Assembly (NCBI GenBank): GCA_964486845.1
Contig: CAZAQY010000012.1
Span: 5,258-69,257 of the forward strand
Length of the DNA stretch: 64,000 bases
Direction of reading: 5' to 3'
Source: Anammoximicrobium sp964486845
GTDB lineage: Bacteria > Planctomycetota > Planctomycetia > Pirellulales > Pirellulaceae
Every line of letters begins with the position of its first letter. Position 1 is the first letter of the stretch. The position numbers and the translations under genes were made by a program. Positions 50,388 through 58,652 of the stretch are shown piece after piece. The notes under the pieces were generated by a model. That model made no database searches. It worked only from the letters and a program-made list of their open reading frames with translations, and was not told the DNA's origin.

Positions 50388-51362
50388 ATGTCTCTCATCC
50401 AACGCATCTTGGTCACCGGAGGCGCCGGTTTCCTGGGCTCGCACCTCTGCGAACGCCTGGTCGCAGCCGGCCACGATGTGATCTGCCTGGACAACTTCTT
50501 CACCAGCCAGAAATCCAACGTCGCGCACCTGATGGGCCGTCCGAATTTCGAGTTGATCCGGCACGACGTGACGGTGCCGATCTTTCTGGAAGTCGACCGG
50601 ATCTACAATCTGGCCTGCCCCGCCGCGCCGGGGCACTACCAGTACAACCCGATCAAGACTGTCAAGACGTCGGTGATGGGGGCCGTCAACGTGCTGGGGA
50701 TGGCCAAACGCTGCCGGGCCCGCGTGCTGCAGGCTTCCACGAGCGAGGTGTACGGCGATCCGGAGATCCATCCACAGCCGGAGGCGTACCGCGGCAACGT
50801 GAATCCGATCGGACCGAGGGCTTGTTACGACGAAGGCAAACGGGCGGCCGAGACGTTGTTCATGGACTACCACCGCATGAACCGCGTCGACATCCGGATC
50901 GTGCGGATCTTTAACACCTATGGCCCGCGGATGCACCCCTTCGACGGCCGTGTCGTCTCCAACTTCATTCGCCAGGCACTGGCCGGCGGCGAGATCACCC
51001 TGTTCGGCGATGGGAGCCAGACGCGGTCGTTCTGCTACTGTGACGACCTGATCGAGGGCCTGGTGCGGATGATGGAACAGGACACGGACTTCATCGGGCC
51101 GGTCAACCTGGGGAACCCCGGCGAGTTCAGCATTCGCGAGTTGGCCGAGTTGGTGCTGGAATTGACCGGCTCGAAATCCCCGCTGGTCTACGAACCGCTG
51201 CCGCCGGACGACCCCACTCGCCGACGCCCCGATATTACGCTGGCCGAGCGGCACCTGGGGTGGAAACCCGTCGTCCCGCTGCGCGAAGGGCTGGCCCAGA
51301 CCATTGCCTGGTTCCGTTCGATCGACGTCAACCACTACCGCCCGCCGACGCCGAATTACTAA
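50388..51362 (+). CDS. uxs: UDP-glucuronate decarboxylase (UDP-xylose synthase)
   Basis: The 324-residue short-chain dehydrogenase-type epimerase shows the NAD loop GGAGFLGSHL (11-20) and VICLDNFFTSQKSNV. The family-specific ACPAAPGHYQYNPIKT follows, then Ser119/Glu120 in ASTSEVYGDP and Tyr147/Lys151 in RACYDEGKRAAE. It converts UDP-glucuronate to UDP-xylose, feeding surface polysaccharide or glycoprotein synthesis. GGAG lies ten bases before the ATG. A long inverted repeat directly after the stop probably terminates transcription. Confidence 0.95.
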   Translation: MSLIQRILVTGGAGFLGSHLCERLVAAGHDVICLDNFFTSQKSNVAHLMGRPNFELIRHDVTVPIFLEVDRIYNLACPAAPGHYQYNPIKTVKTSVMGAVNVLGMAKRCRARVLQASTSEVYGDPEIHPQPEAYRGNVNPIGPRACYDEGKRAAETLFMDYHRMNRVDIRIVRIFNTYGPRMHPFDGRVVSNFIRQALAGGEITLFGDGSQTRSFCYCDDLIEGLVRMMEQDTDFIGPVNLGNPGEFSIRELAELVLELTGSKSPLVYEPLPPDDPTRRRPDITLAERHLGWKPVVPLREGLAQTIAWFRSIDVNHYRPPTPNY

Positions 51363-51365
51363 GAG

Positions 51366-51426
51366 GCCCTGACAAAACCGCCGGACGGCTCGGACAGCCA
51401 TCCTACTTGGGCGGTTTTGTGAGGGC
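51366..51426 (+). terminator. Long inverted repeat after uxs
   Basis: The arms GCCCTGACAAAACCGCC (51366-51382) and its complement (51410-51426) pair over 17 bases with a single mismatch and a 27-base loop that has its own GGCTC/GAGCC-like pairing potential. It begins four bases after the uxs stop. No long T-run follows, so it is either a terminator, a 3' stabilising hairpin, or a small repeat element. Confidence 0.55.
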
Positions 51427-51532
51427 TTCTAGATCCGCCAACAGAACCGCTCGCGCAGGTCGGTATCTCCGAGAACGACGTGGTTTTCCAAAACGCCGCA
51501 AGAATCAGCCGAAACGCGCTGGCGTCCGGTTC

Positions 51533-51817
51533 TCATTTATCGGCTTCCCGCGCTGCTCCCTTCCGGCTTAGCTGTGCGTCGTTTTGCTCCGCGAATCGCC
51601 GGATCTCATCGGCGAATCCCAGCAGTCGCTCCCACTGCTCCACGTAGAGCGTCACGGGCATGCGCTGAAGGCCGTAGACGCTGATCGCGCCTTTCTGACT
51701 CACCTTGCAGTACAGGGAGCCTCGCTTGCGTCCTTCGGCCTCTTCCAAGAGTTCGTTCGCCGCCTCAACCGTCAGCTCGCCAGAAGCCAACTTTTGCAGT
51801 ATCTCTTCCCGTTTCAT
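51533..51817 (-). CDS. Small SHOCT-like conserved protein
   Basis: The ATG at 51817 has GGGGAGA seven bases upstream. The 94 residues begin with a SHOCT-like helix pair (KREEILQKLASGELTVEAAN) and continue with YCKVSQKGAISVYGLQRMPV and TLYVEQWERLLGFADEIRRF. I believe this two-part architecture is widespread as small orphans in planctomycetes. It is soluble. SHOCT modules often mediate oligomerisation; the C-terminal domain's partner is unknown. Confidence 0.8.
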   Translation of the reverse strand: MKREEILQKLASGELTVEAANELLEEAEGRKRGSLYCKVSQKGAISVYGLQRMPVTLYVEQWERLLGFADEIRRFAEQNDAQLSRKGAAREADK

Positions 51818-52029
51818 GACTTTCTCCCCATGGCTTGATGAAGTGGATGGAGTTCCGCCAGCCTCGAAGGTCGCCCAGTGCATCCGGAAGCGCCCAGATC
51901 CAAGCGATGGCCAGTACCAACGTCGTTCTCCTCGGCGAATGTGGCAAAAATGCCCGTCGGCGATGTTCAAGTAGCGTTCCCAACGGGTCGCTCGTGATTC
52001 ATGAGTGTCCGCCTTTTCGATCCGGAGTG

Positions 52030-54387
52030 TTACGGCGCAGCCGCGCGCCACGGGTGGTCGTAGGGGCCGATCTCATCCAGCGGGATCGGCGCCGCGAGGA
52101 TGGCCGCCAGACGCCGGTCGCGGGCCATCGCCTGGGCGTCTGCCAGGACCGGCGCGTCGAAGGGGCCGTCGATCGCCGCGTTGAGCGCCGAGCGCTGGAT
52201 GCCGCCGTCGCGCAAGAACACCGATCCGCAGCGCACGAACACGTTGCGCGTCACCCAATTGACGTCCGGGCCGTCGTTCAGCCGCGCCAGGTCGGGATAG
52301 CGCGCCGCGTACGGCGCCGCGGCGGCGTCCTGCAGAAACCGCGCGACCTGTTCGCGCCAACGCTTTTCGCCCCAGCGCGAAAAACTGAGCCCGGCGAAGC
52401 AATCGACGAACAGGTTGTTGTCGACGACGTTCTCCTTGCCGCCGTGGATCTGGATGCCGCCGAACAGGACCGCGCCGCAGCGCTCGAAGACGTTGCCGTG
52501 GACCGTTACGCCCGAAATCATGTCATCCAGGCGCACGCCCGCGGCCCCGCAGTGCGTGCCGCCGGTGATGTCGCTCCAGCGGTTCCAGCGGATCACGACG
52601 CCGCGGTACAGCGGGTTTCCGAACATATCCAGGCCGCCCTGGTCGTCGGACTCCTGCACCACGTGTCGGATCTCGTTCAGCTCGATCACGTGGTCGTTGC
52701 CCTCGACCCGCATTGCCGAGGACGGGATGCGCTCGAAGTGATTGTGCGCGATCCGGTTGCCGCAGCCGTCCAGGTGGACGGCCGGCGCGTAGGTCCGCTT
52801 CAAGCGCGCGATGTCCGCCACGGTGCAGTTCTCTACGACGTGGCCTCCGGCTTCCAACGTCTTCCGGTCGCCGCCCGCCACACGCGCGCCGCCGCAGCCC
52901 AGGGTGTGCATCGTGCAGCCGAAGACGGTGTGCCGCCGGCCGCCCTGGAGGACGATGGCGTCCCCGCCGAGTCGCCGGAGCGTGCATCCGGCAATGACGC
53001 AGTACGCGCCGCCGCGCACGTGGATGCCGTCGCCGCGCCCGTCTTCGATCGTCAGCCCGGCAAGGACAACGTGCTCGACGTCCTCCCACTGCACAAAGGG
53101 GCGTGCCCACACACTCACCGTCGCCGCAGCGCGCGCCCAGGCATCGCCCTCAGGCGGAAGCCAATACAGCTTGCCACTTCGGCGGTCCAGGTACCATTCG
53201 CCGGAGCGGTCCAATTCGCGCAGCACGTTCAGGGCCCGGTAGCGCTGGCCCTTGCGGTAGCCGTACTGCGAATAGGGCTTGGCGAGCGTAAAGACTCGCG
53301 CGCCGGCGTCGATGGCGGCGACCTTTTGGAATTCCTCGTACCAGTCCCAGAACCAGTAGCCGTACAGGCGCACGTCAGGTTCCTCGACCCAAGTGCTGGG
53401 TCGGTCTTCGACGAACTTGAACTTCCCATCCCGGCAGCCCTGGATCGAGCCCCAGACCTTGAAGGTGTCCGTGCCCAGGATCTCGCCCGTGGCGACGAAC
53501 CCCTCGTCGGGCCAGCGCGCCAGCGACTGGGGCGTGCCGTCGATGAACAGTTCCGGCGCCCGGCGCAGGTCGGTCGCATCGCCGAAATCGCGGACGCCCA
53601 GCGCGGCGAGGTCCGCCTCGCGCACTCGATCGCGGACCGCGGGCGCGAGTCGCTCCTTGATCTCGGCGTCGGAGACCGGCCGCCAGGAGTCGATGCACAC
53701 GCCGCCGGCCAAAATCGGCGTCTCGCCGTCCGCCGCCTGGTAGACGATCGGCGCCGCAGCCGTGCCGGAATCTTCCGCCCCCAGCGCGAACGTGTCGGCG
53801 GCCGGATACGTCCCGCCGTGGACGACCACCCGCACTCCGCCGGCCGGCAGGGCGCCGCCGTGGCCGGCGCGCAGCTTGCGTATGGCGTCGCGCGCCCCGG
53901 CAAGCGTAGCCAGCGGCGCGGCCTCGGTGCCGCCGTCGGCATCATCGCCGCGCGGTGCGACGTGCAGCGCGACGGCGGGTTTGGGAAGCTCAGGCAGTTC
54001 CGCGCGGTGCCCGGCGCCGTCGCCCGCGGGCAGCCCCTGTGCCGCTCGCCTCGTTTCCGCGATCCGCCGCCGCGCTTCGTCGCGGTAGCCCAGCGGTGCG
54101 GCAGCATCCTCGGCAAGTCGCTGCCAGATCGCCATGGCCGTATCCGGCGTGCTCGCGGTCCGGGCCGCGCCCAGCAGCGCCAATGCACGGACCTGAGGCG
54201 GGGCCGCGGCGTCCTGCGCGACCGCCAACAGCGCCTCGTGCCGTTTCCCGGAATCCGCAGCGGCGGCTTCCTCCAGGGCCGGCCAGACCGCTGCGGGCGG
54301 CTGCGGCGCCCCCTCGGCAGCCAGCAGGGCGGTGGCGCTGACCAACGACAAGAGAAACATGACGAACGGACGGTATCGGACGGACAT
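52030..54387 (-). CDS. Secreted right-handed beta-helix protein, GH141-like
   Basis: The ATG at 54387 with AAAGGAG upstream gives 785 residues with a signal peptide (RPFVMFLLSLVSATALLA). A helical N-terminal part (35-130) is followed by ALHVAPRGDDADGGTEAAPL, the typical start of a parallel beta-helix. PFVQWEDVEHVVLAGLTIED, GGAYCVIAGCTLRRLGGDAI and RTYAPAVHLDGCGNRIAHNH mark helical coils. A domain order of this kind with a central strand-swapped insert (RYRALNVLRELDRSGEWYLD) resembles GH141 fucosidases/xylanases. Specificity is not assignable. It overlaps no neighbour and likely acts on complex plant or algal glycans. Confidence 0.82.
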   Translation of the reverse strand: MSVRYRPFVMFLLSLVSATALLAAEGAPQPPAAVWPALEEAAAADSGKRHEALLAVAQDAAAPPQVRALALLGAARTASTPDTAMAIWQRLAEDAAAPLGYRDEARRRIAETRRAAQGLPAGDGAGHRAELPELPKPAVALHVAPRGDDADGGTEAAPLATLAGARDAIRKLRAGHGGALPAGGVRVVVHGGTYPAADTFALGAEDSGTAAAPIVYQAADGETPILAGGVCIDSWRPVSDAEIKERLAPAVRDRVREADLAALGVRDFGDATDLRRAPELFIDGTPQSLARWPDEGFVATGEILGTDTFKVWGSIQGCRDGKFKFVEDRPSTWVEEPDVRLYGYWFWDWYEEFQKVAAIDAGARVFTLAKPYSQYGYRKGQRYRALNVLRELDRSGEWYLDRRSGKLYWLPPEGDAWARAAATVSVWARPFVQWEDVEHVVLAGLTIEDGRGDGIHVRGGAYCVIAGCTLRRLGGDAIVLQGGRRHTVFGCTMHTLGCGGARVAGGDRKTLEAGGHVVENCTVADIARLKRTYAPAVHLDGCGNRIAHNHFERIPSSAMRVEGNDHVIELNEIRHVVQESDDQGGLDMFGNPLYRGVVIRWNRWSDITGGTHCGAAGVRLDDMISGVTVHGNVFERCGAVLFGGIQIHGGKENVVDNNLFVDCFAGLSFSRWGEKRWREQVARFLQDAAAAPYAARYPDLARLNDGPDVNWVTRNVFVRCGSVFLRDGGIQRSALNAAIDGPFDAPVLADAQAMARDRRLAAILAAPIPLDEIGPYDHPWRAAAP

Positions 54388-54638
54388 GGCGGTCTCCTTT
54401 TCCGTGTTCCTGGGCGACGCGGACACGCGAGGCAAGCGTGGACAGCACCCCCGCCGTTCGTGCGCGCGATTTCAAGCAAGATAGCCCGCCTGGGTCCAAA
54501 TCGCAACAACCGGCCCGCTCACCCGCCGCGAACCGGGACGAATGACCGAGCGGGACGCCTGCGGCCGTCTAGACGACAAACCGTTTCCCGGCGCGAGGGG
54601 TTGAGTCCGTGGTTGGGATCGACTAGAAAGCACGCGGA

Positions 54639-54738
54639 GAGGCTGTGAAAAAATTGGGACAGGCACCTCGCAGCCCCCTGTTTTCTCAGGGATTGGCGCG
54701 GTGCCAGCTCGGAGCCAGTCCCATTTTTTCACAGCCTC
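54639..54738. repeat. 100-base MITE-like inverted-repeat element
   Basis: The left arm at 54639-54660 (GAGGCTGTGAAAAAATTGGG plus AC) matches the complement of the right arm at 54711-54738 (GAGGCTGTGAAAAAATGGGA then CTGGCTCC) except for a single T indel. The interior is GC-rich with no coding capacity. It lies in the gene-free stretch 54388-54807 upstream of the MFS transporter. A fragment resembling the arm (TTTTGGGACAGGCGC) occurs at 43176-43190. Confidence 0.7.
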
Positions 54739-54807
54739 GGAGCGTGCCCCTGGATAAAATCGTGCCGCGAGATCGTGCCCCGACATGGATACGTGGGAGA
54801 ACACCTC

Positions 54808-56157
54808 ATGAGTGATCGGCCAAGCGTCGCAGCGGGCGACTTGAGGCAATGGCAGCGGAGGATTTTCTGGTCGGTCTGGGTGACGTACGCGGCCTACTAT
54901 CTGTGCCGTTACAACATGCCGGTGGCGAAGACGACCTTGTGCCAGACCTACGCGTGGGACGCGGAGCGGTTCGGCATCGTCCTTTCGGCGCTGACCTTGA
55001 TGTACGCCCTGGGGCAGTTCGTCAACGGCCAGTTGGCCGATCGTTTCGGCAGCCGCATGATCGCCAGCCTGGGAGTCCTCGGCTCGGTAGTGATGAACCT
55101 GGCGGTGTTCGTGTTGCTGTTGGTGGCCGCCCCTGGCGCGGCCGACCCGCAACGGGTGCTGACGCTGTTGGCGGTTTTCTGGGGGATCAACGGGTTCTTG
55201 CAGGCCATGGGATGGACGCCGATGGTGAAGGTCATGGCCCATTGGTACCCGGTGAGCCGGCGCGGCAAGATCATGGGGATGATGGGGACCTGCTACCAGT
55301 TCGGCGGTGCGCTCGCGACCCTCGTAGCCCTGTTCCTGGTGGGCTACTTTGCGCAGGAACTGGGCGGCGATTGGCGCATCGTGTTCTTGGTTCCGGCGAT
55401 CCTGCTGGCTGTGGTCGGCGTGTTTTTTTTCTTGCTGATCCGGAACCGGCCCGAGGACGTGGGCCTGCCGGCGGTGAACCTGGACGAGGACCCTTTGCGG
55501 ACCGCGGGCAGCGGGTCGGGGCCGACCATCGCCGCCAACGTGCTGAGGACCTTGACGAACCCGTACCTGTGGATCCTGGCTTGGACCTTCTTTCTCCTGG
55601 ACGTGAACCGCTACGGGTTCGTCAACTGGCTGCCGGCGTTCCTCGACGCCCAAGGCATCGGCGACGCCGCGCCTCTGCTGGCGAACTTCAAGAAGGCGAT
55701 GACGCTGTGTATTCACCCCCTGGCGGGTTCGGCCGGTGCGATCCTGGCGGGCTGGGCCAGCGACCGGTTTTTCGGCGGCCGGCGGGCACCGGTGATGGTC
55801 GCGCTGCTGGTCCTGCTGGGTGTCTTCTCCATCCTCTTCCCCTACCTCGATCCGACAAACACGACCCTGGTCGTGCTCGTCGTGGCGGCGGTCGGTTTCT
55901 GCACCTACGGGCCTCACATCCTGATGGTCGGCCACGCGGCTCAGGACTTCGGCAAGAAGTCGGGCGCCGCGGGCGCCGCGGGGTTCATCGACGCGATGGG
56001 ATATGTCGGTGCAACGCTGGCCGGCTGGGGAGCGGGCAGGCTGATCAAGTCGCAGGGATACGAGATCACCTTCGTCACTTTCGGGTCTGCCGCCTTCCTC
56101 GCGGCCCTGCTGGCCTGTATGATCTGGAAGGCGCGACCGCAAACCACAAGCGGCTGA
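54808..56157 (+). CDS. MFS transporter of the OPA (GlpT/UhpT-like) type
   Basis: The ATG at 54808 with GGGAGA upstream gives 449 residues and about 12 membrane helices. OPA-family landmarks are IFWSVWVTYAAYYLCRYNMP in helix 1, YALGQFVNGQLADRFGSRMI in the helix 2-3 loop, and NGFLQAMGWTPMVKVMAHWY in helix 4. GFIDAMGYVGATLAGWGAG occurs late. OPA antiporters import organophosphates such as glycerol-3-phosphate or hexose phosphates in exchange for phosphate. The next gene begins four bases after the stop, so the operon continues into the URO-D/Nudix gene. Confidence 0.93.
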   Translation: MSDRPSVAAGDLRQWQRRIFWSVWVTYAAYYLCRYNMPVAKTTLCQTYAWDAERFGIVLSALTLMYALGQFVNGQLADRFGSRMIASLGVLGSVVMNLAVFVLLLVAAPGAADPQRVLTLLAVFWGINGFLQAMGWTPMVKVMAHWYPVSRRGKIMGMMGTCYQFGGALATLVALFLVGYFAQELGGDWRIVFLVPAILLAVVGVFFFLLIRNRPEDVGLPAVNLDEDPLRTAGSGSGPTIAANVLRTLTNPYLWILAWTFFLLDVNRYGFVNWLPAFLDAQGIGDAAPLLANFKKAMTLCIHPLAGSAGAILAGWASDRFFGGRRAPVMVALLVLLGVFSILFPYLDPTNTTLVVLVVAAVGFCTYGPHILMVGHAAQDFGKKSGAAGAAGFIDAMGYVGATLAGWGAGRLIKSQGYEITFVTFGSAAFLAALLACMIWKARPQTTSG

Positions 56158-56161
56158 CAAT

Positions 56162-57421
56162 ATGGATTCACGCGAACGAGTTGCCCTGGCCCTGGACCAC
56201 CAGCAGCCCGACCGGGTGCCCATCGACTACTGGGCCACCTCTTCGGTCACCGCCCGACTGCTGGAGCATTTCGGACTCTCGACGCAGGAAGAGTTGCTGC
56301 AGCACCTCGGCGTCGACTTCCGCTACATCGACGGGCCGAAGTACGTCGGGCCGGAGCCTGAGGTACACGAGGACGGCAGCGTCGAGGACCACTGGGGCGT
56401 GCCGCGGGTCCGCGTCGAGATTGGATCGGGCGCGCAGGCGAGCGTCTACCGGGAGGTGCTCCACTTCCCGCTCCAGCAGGCCCAGTCGGTCGCGGAGATT
56501 CGGGACTACGCCAAGTGGCCCAGCCCGGACTGGTTCGACTACGCTTGCGTCGCCCGCCAGGTGGCGGAGGCGCAGCGGACGGGCAAGGTCGTCGTGTTCA
56601 TGGGCGATCGGATGAACCGCTGCGCGCAGCTCAAGCCGGCCATGTACCTCCGCGGCGTCGACCAGATCCTGCTGGACCTCGCGCTTCGGCCCGAGGTCGC
56701 CGAGTACATCTTCCGGCGCATCGCCGAGTTTTACCTGGAATACGTCCGGCGCACGCTCGAGGCGGGCGGCGGCGGCATCGACGTGCTGATGATGGGCGAC
56801 GACTTCGGCACCCAGCGGGGACTGTTCATGTCGCCGGCAATGTGGCGGCGGTTCCTCCGCCCCGGATTCCAGGCGTTCATCGATCTGGGACGGGCGTACG
56901 GCTGCAAGGTCGCCCACCATTCCTGCGGCTCGATCAAGCCCATCATCCCCGATCTGATTGAATGTGGCCTGGACATCCTCAACGTCATCGGGGCGATCAC
57001 CGCAGAGGTTCAGATCGTGCTGGCGGAACAGTACCGCCCGCCCGTCAAGGCGCGGGGGCTCGATCTGCCCATGGGATTGTCGGGCGATCTCGACGGCGCC
57101 GAAGGCGAGGACTTGCAGGAAGCGGCCCGGCGGGAACTCCTGGAAGAAACCGGCTACGCAGCCGCCCGGCTCGAGTGGCTGGGCGAAGGCCCGGCTTCCG
57201 CCGGCCTGACCAACGAAGTGTTGATCTTCTTTCTGGCCCGCGACTGCCGCAGTGCCGGCAAGGGCGGCGGGGACGCAACGGAGGACATCCAGGTCCATGT
57301 CGTCGCCCTCGATCAGGCCGACGCGTGGCTGGAGCGGAAACGGGCCGGCGGCGTGCTGCTCGACCCGAAGATCTTTGCGGCGATGTACTTCGCCAGGCAG
57401 CACGTCCCGTCTGGCGAATAG
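56162..57421 (+). CDS. URO-D/corrinoid-methyltransferase-like domain fused to a Nudix hydrolase (hybrid gene)
   Basis: Residues 1-276 match the uroporphyrinogen decarboxylase-like superfamily, close to MtaA/MtbA-type cobalamin methyltransferases: ALDHQQPDRVPIDYW, VVFMGDRMNRC, LMMGDDFGTQRGLFMSPAMW and the zinc motif HSCG at 253-256. After LDILNVI the sequence abruptly becomes Nudix: QIVLAEQYRPPVKARGLDLP then EDLQEAARRELLEETGY, an ADP-ribose-pyrophosphatase-like Nudix box (about 318-332). The URO-D barrel lacks its last quarter, including the distal zinc Cys, and the Nudix domain lacks its first strands. The junction is near 56990. It reads as an in-frame accidental or assembly-made fusion rather than an evolved two-domain enzyme. 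Confidence 0.8.
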   Translation: MDSRERVALALDHQQPDRVPIDYWATSSVTARLLEHFGLSTQEELLQHLGVDFRYIDGPKYVGPEPEVHEDGSVEDHWGVPRVRVEIGSGAQASVYREVLHFPLQQAQSVAEIRDYAKWPSPDWFDYACVARQVAEAQRTGKVVVFMGDRMNRCAQLKPAMYLRGVDQILLDLALRPEVAEYIFRRIAEFYLEYVRRTLEAGGGGIDVLMMGDDFGTQRGLFMSPAMWRRFLRPGFQAFIDLGRAYGCKVAHHSCGSIKPIIPDLIECGLDILNVIGAITAEVQIVLAEQYRPPVKARGLDLPMGLSGDLDGAEGEDLQEAARRELLEETGYAAARLEWLGEGPASAGLTNEVLIFFLARDCRSAGKGGGDATEDIQVHVVALDQADAWLERKRAGGVLLDPKIFAAMYFARQHVPSGE

Positions 57422-57430
57422 GAGGTGAAC

Positions 57431-58285
57431 CTACGACGCCACTTCCTCCATCGCGGCCTTCAACGCCGCAATTCCCTTCGCAATGTCCCCCACCCGGTCG
57501 TCGCCCGCTTCGCGTTCGAAGATGTAGTCGCCTTGGTAGTCGGCCTCCGCCAGAATCCGCACAAAGGCGGCCCAATTGACCTGGCCTGTTCCGACGACCA
57601 CTTCTTCGCCCCACCGGCCTTTCACTGCGGTTCGCTTGGCATCCTTGACGTGTACCTGCTGAACGTAGGGCACCAGCTTCCGCAACGCTTCGATCGGTTC
57701 GTCCATATCGTACAGGATCAGGTTGGCCGGGTCGAAGTTGACCGCCACGTTGCCGGCGCCCCGCTGGGCCATCTCGTCCAGGAACAGCAGCAGCGTGTCG
57801 GCCGACTCCTGCCCGGATTCCAGCAACAGAGATCCGTCGATCTCGGCGACCATCTGCGCGAGCGTGGCCACCCGCCCGCTCAGCTTGTCGAAAGCCGGAT
57901 CGCTGCGCTCGTGGGGCAGAAACCCGGCGTGGGTGCTCACCAGCTTCAGGCCCAGTTGCCGGGCCAGCGCGGCCGCGGCCGCGGCCAGTTCCTGGTTCCC
58001 TGCCCAGTGTTCGTCGGGCACAATTCCGCCCGTCTTGCGAATCGTCTCGGGCGTGGTGTAGTCTTCACCAAGGGTGGAGAACATGCCGGAGACGATCGAG
58101 ATTCCCGATTCGCCAAGGATCTGCTGAACGCCCTCCCAGGCGCCCGGATCATCGCGGTGCGGCGTCAGGCCAAGTTGCACCTTCTTCAGGCCGAGGGCAT
58201 TTACCTTTGCCGCCAGGTCGTCCGGCCCCGTCGCTTGGAGCGACCAACTGCAAACACCGATCTGATCTGCCGTCTGGGTCTTCAT
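57431..58285 (-). CDS. Sugar phosphate isomerase/epimerase-like TIM-barrel protein
   Basis: The ATG at 58285 with GGGAGA upstream gives 284 residues and no signal peptide, so it is cytosolic, unlike the other two barrels in this window. Features are IGVCSWSLQA, LGLKLVSTHAGFLPHE, GSLLLESGQESADTL, VNFDPANLILYDMDEP and VQQVHVKDAKRT, giving the metal Glu, Asp, His and His pattern. This motif set resembles inosose isomerases/epimerases and related enzymes. It is convergent with the URO-D/Nudix gene, with 9 bases between stops. Confidence 0.87.
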   Translation of the reverse strand: MKTQTADQIGVCSWSLQATGPDDLAAKVNALGLKKVQLGLTPHRDDPGAWEGVQQILGESGISIVSGMFSTLGEDYTTPETIRKTGGIVPDEHWAGNQELAAAAAALARQLGLKLVSTHAGFLPHERSDPAFDKLSGRVATLAQMVAEIDGSLLLESGQESADTLLLFLDEMAQRGAGNVAVNFDPANLILYDMDEPIEALRKLVPYVQQVHVKDAKRTAVKGRWGEEVVVGTGQVNWAAFVRILAEADYQGDYIFEREAGDDRVGDIAKGIAALKAAMEEVAS

Positions 58286-58394
58286 CGTATCATGTCTCCC
58301 TGATAATGAGGCTCGCCACCAGGGAGCCAATATAGCCGATTCGCCAGAGCGTGCAATCATCGGCTCTCGCTCCTGCGTGTTGGAATCGTCCGAG

Positions 58395-58652
58395 CTAAGG
58401 CCGGTCGCGACCATCGGTGAGCCACGCCAGCGAAAATCGCGTGAAGGTGATCTTGCCATACCCGTCGCGCTCGAACAGGCAGCCGATCGTGCCGTCGGGC
58501 AAGACGGTCAGGCAGCAGTAGGCGCTGGATCCCTCATAGATCGTCTTGGCCACCGGCCAAGTCCGGGCCTCGTCGTAACTCAGCCGCGCCGTGAGGCGGA
58601 CGCGCTGCTTCGCGTCGCCCGGATTGCAGAACAGGAGCCGATGCTTGCCGCC
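58395..58652 (-). pseudogene. C-terminal remnant of a sialidase
   Basis: A clean frame out of register with the upstream esterase reads GGKHRLLFCNPGDAKQRVRL, then TARLSYDEARTWPVAKTIYE and SSAYCCLTVLPDGTIGCLFE, ending FSLAWLTDGRDRP at the TAG 58395-58397. This is the last propeller blade of a GH33-type sialidase. Its N-terminal part is missing and the fragment is joined directly to the esterase gene near 58652. Confidence 0.75.
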
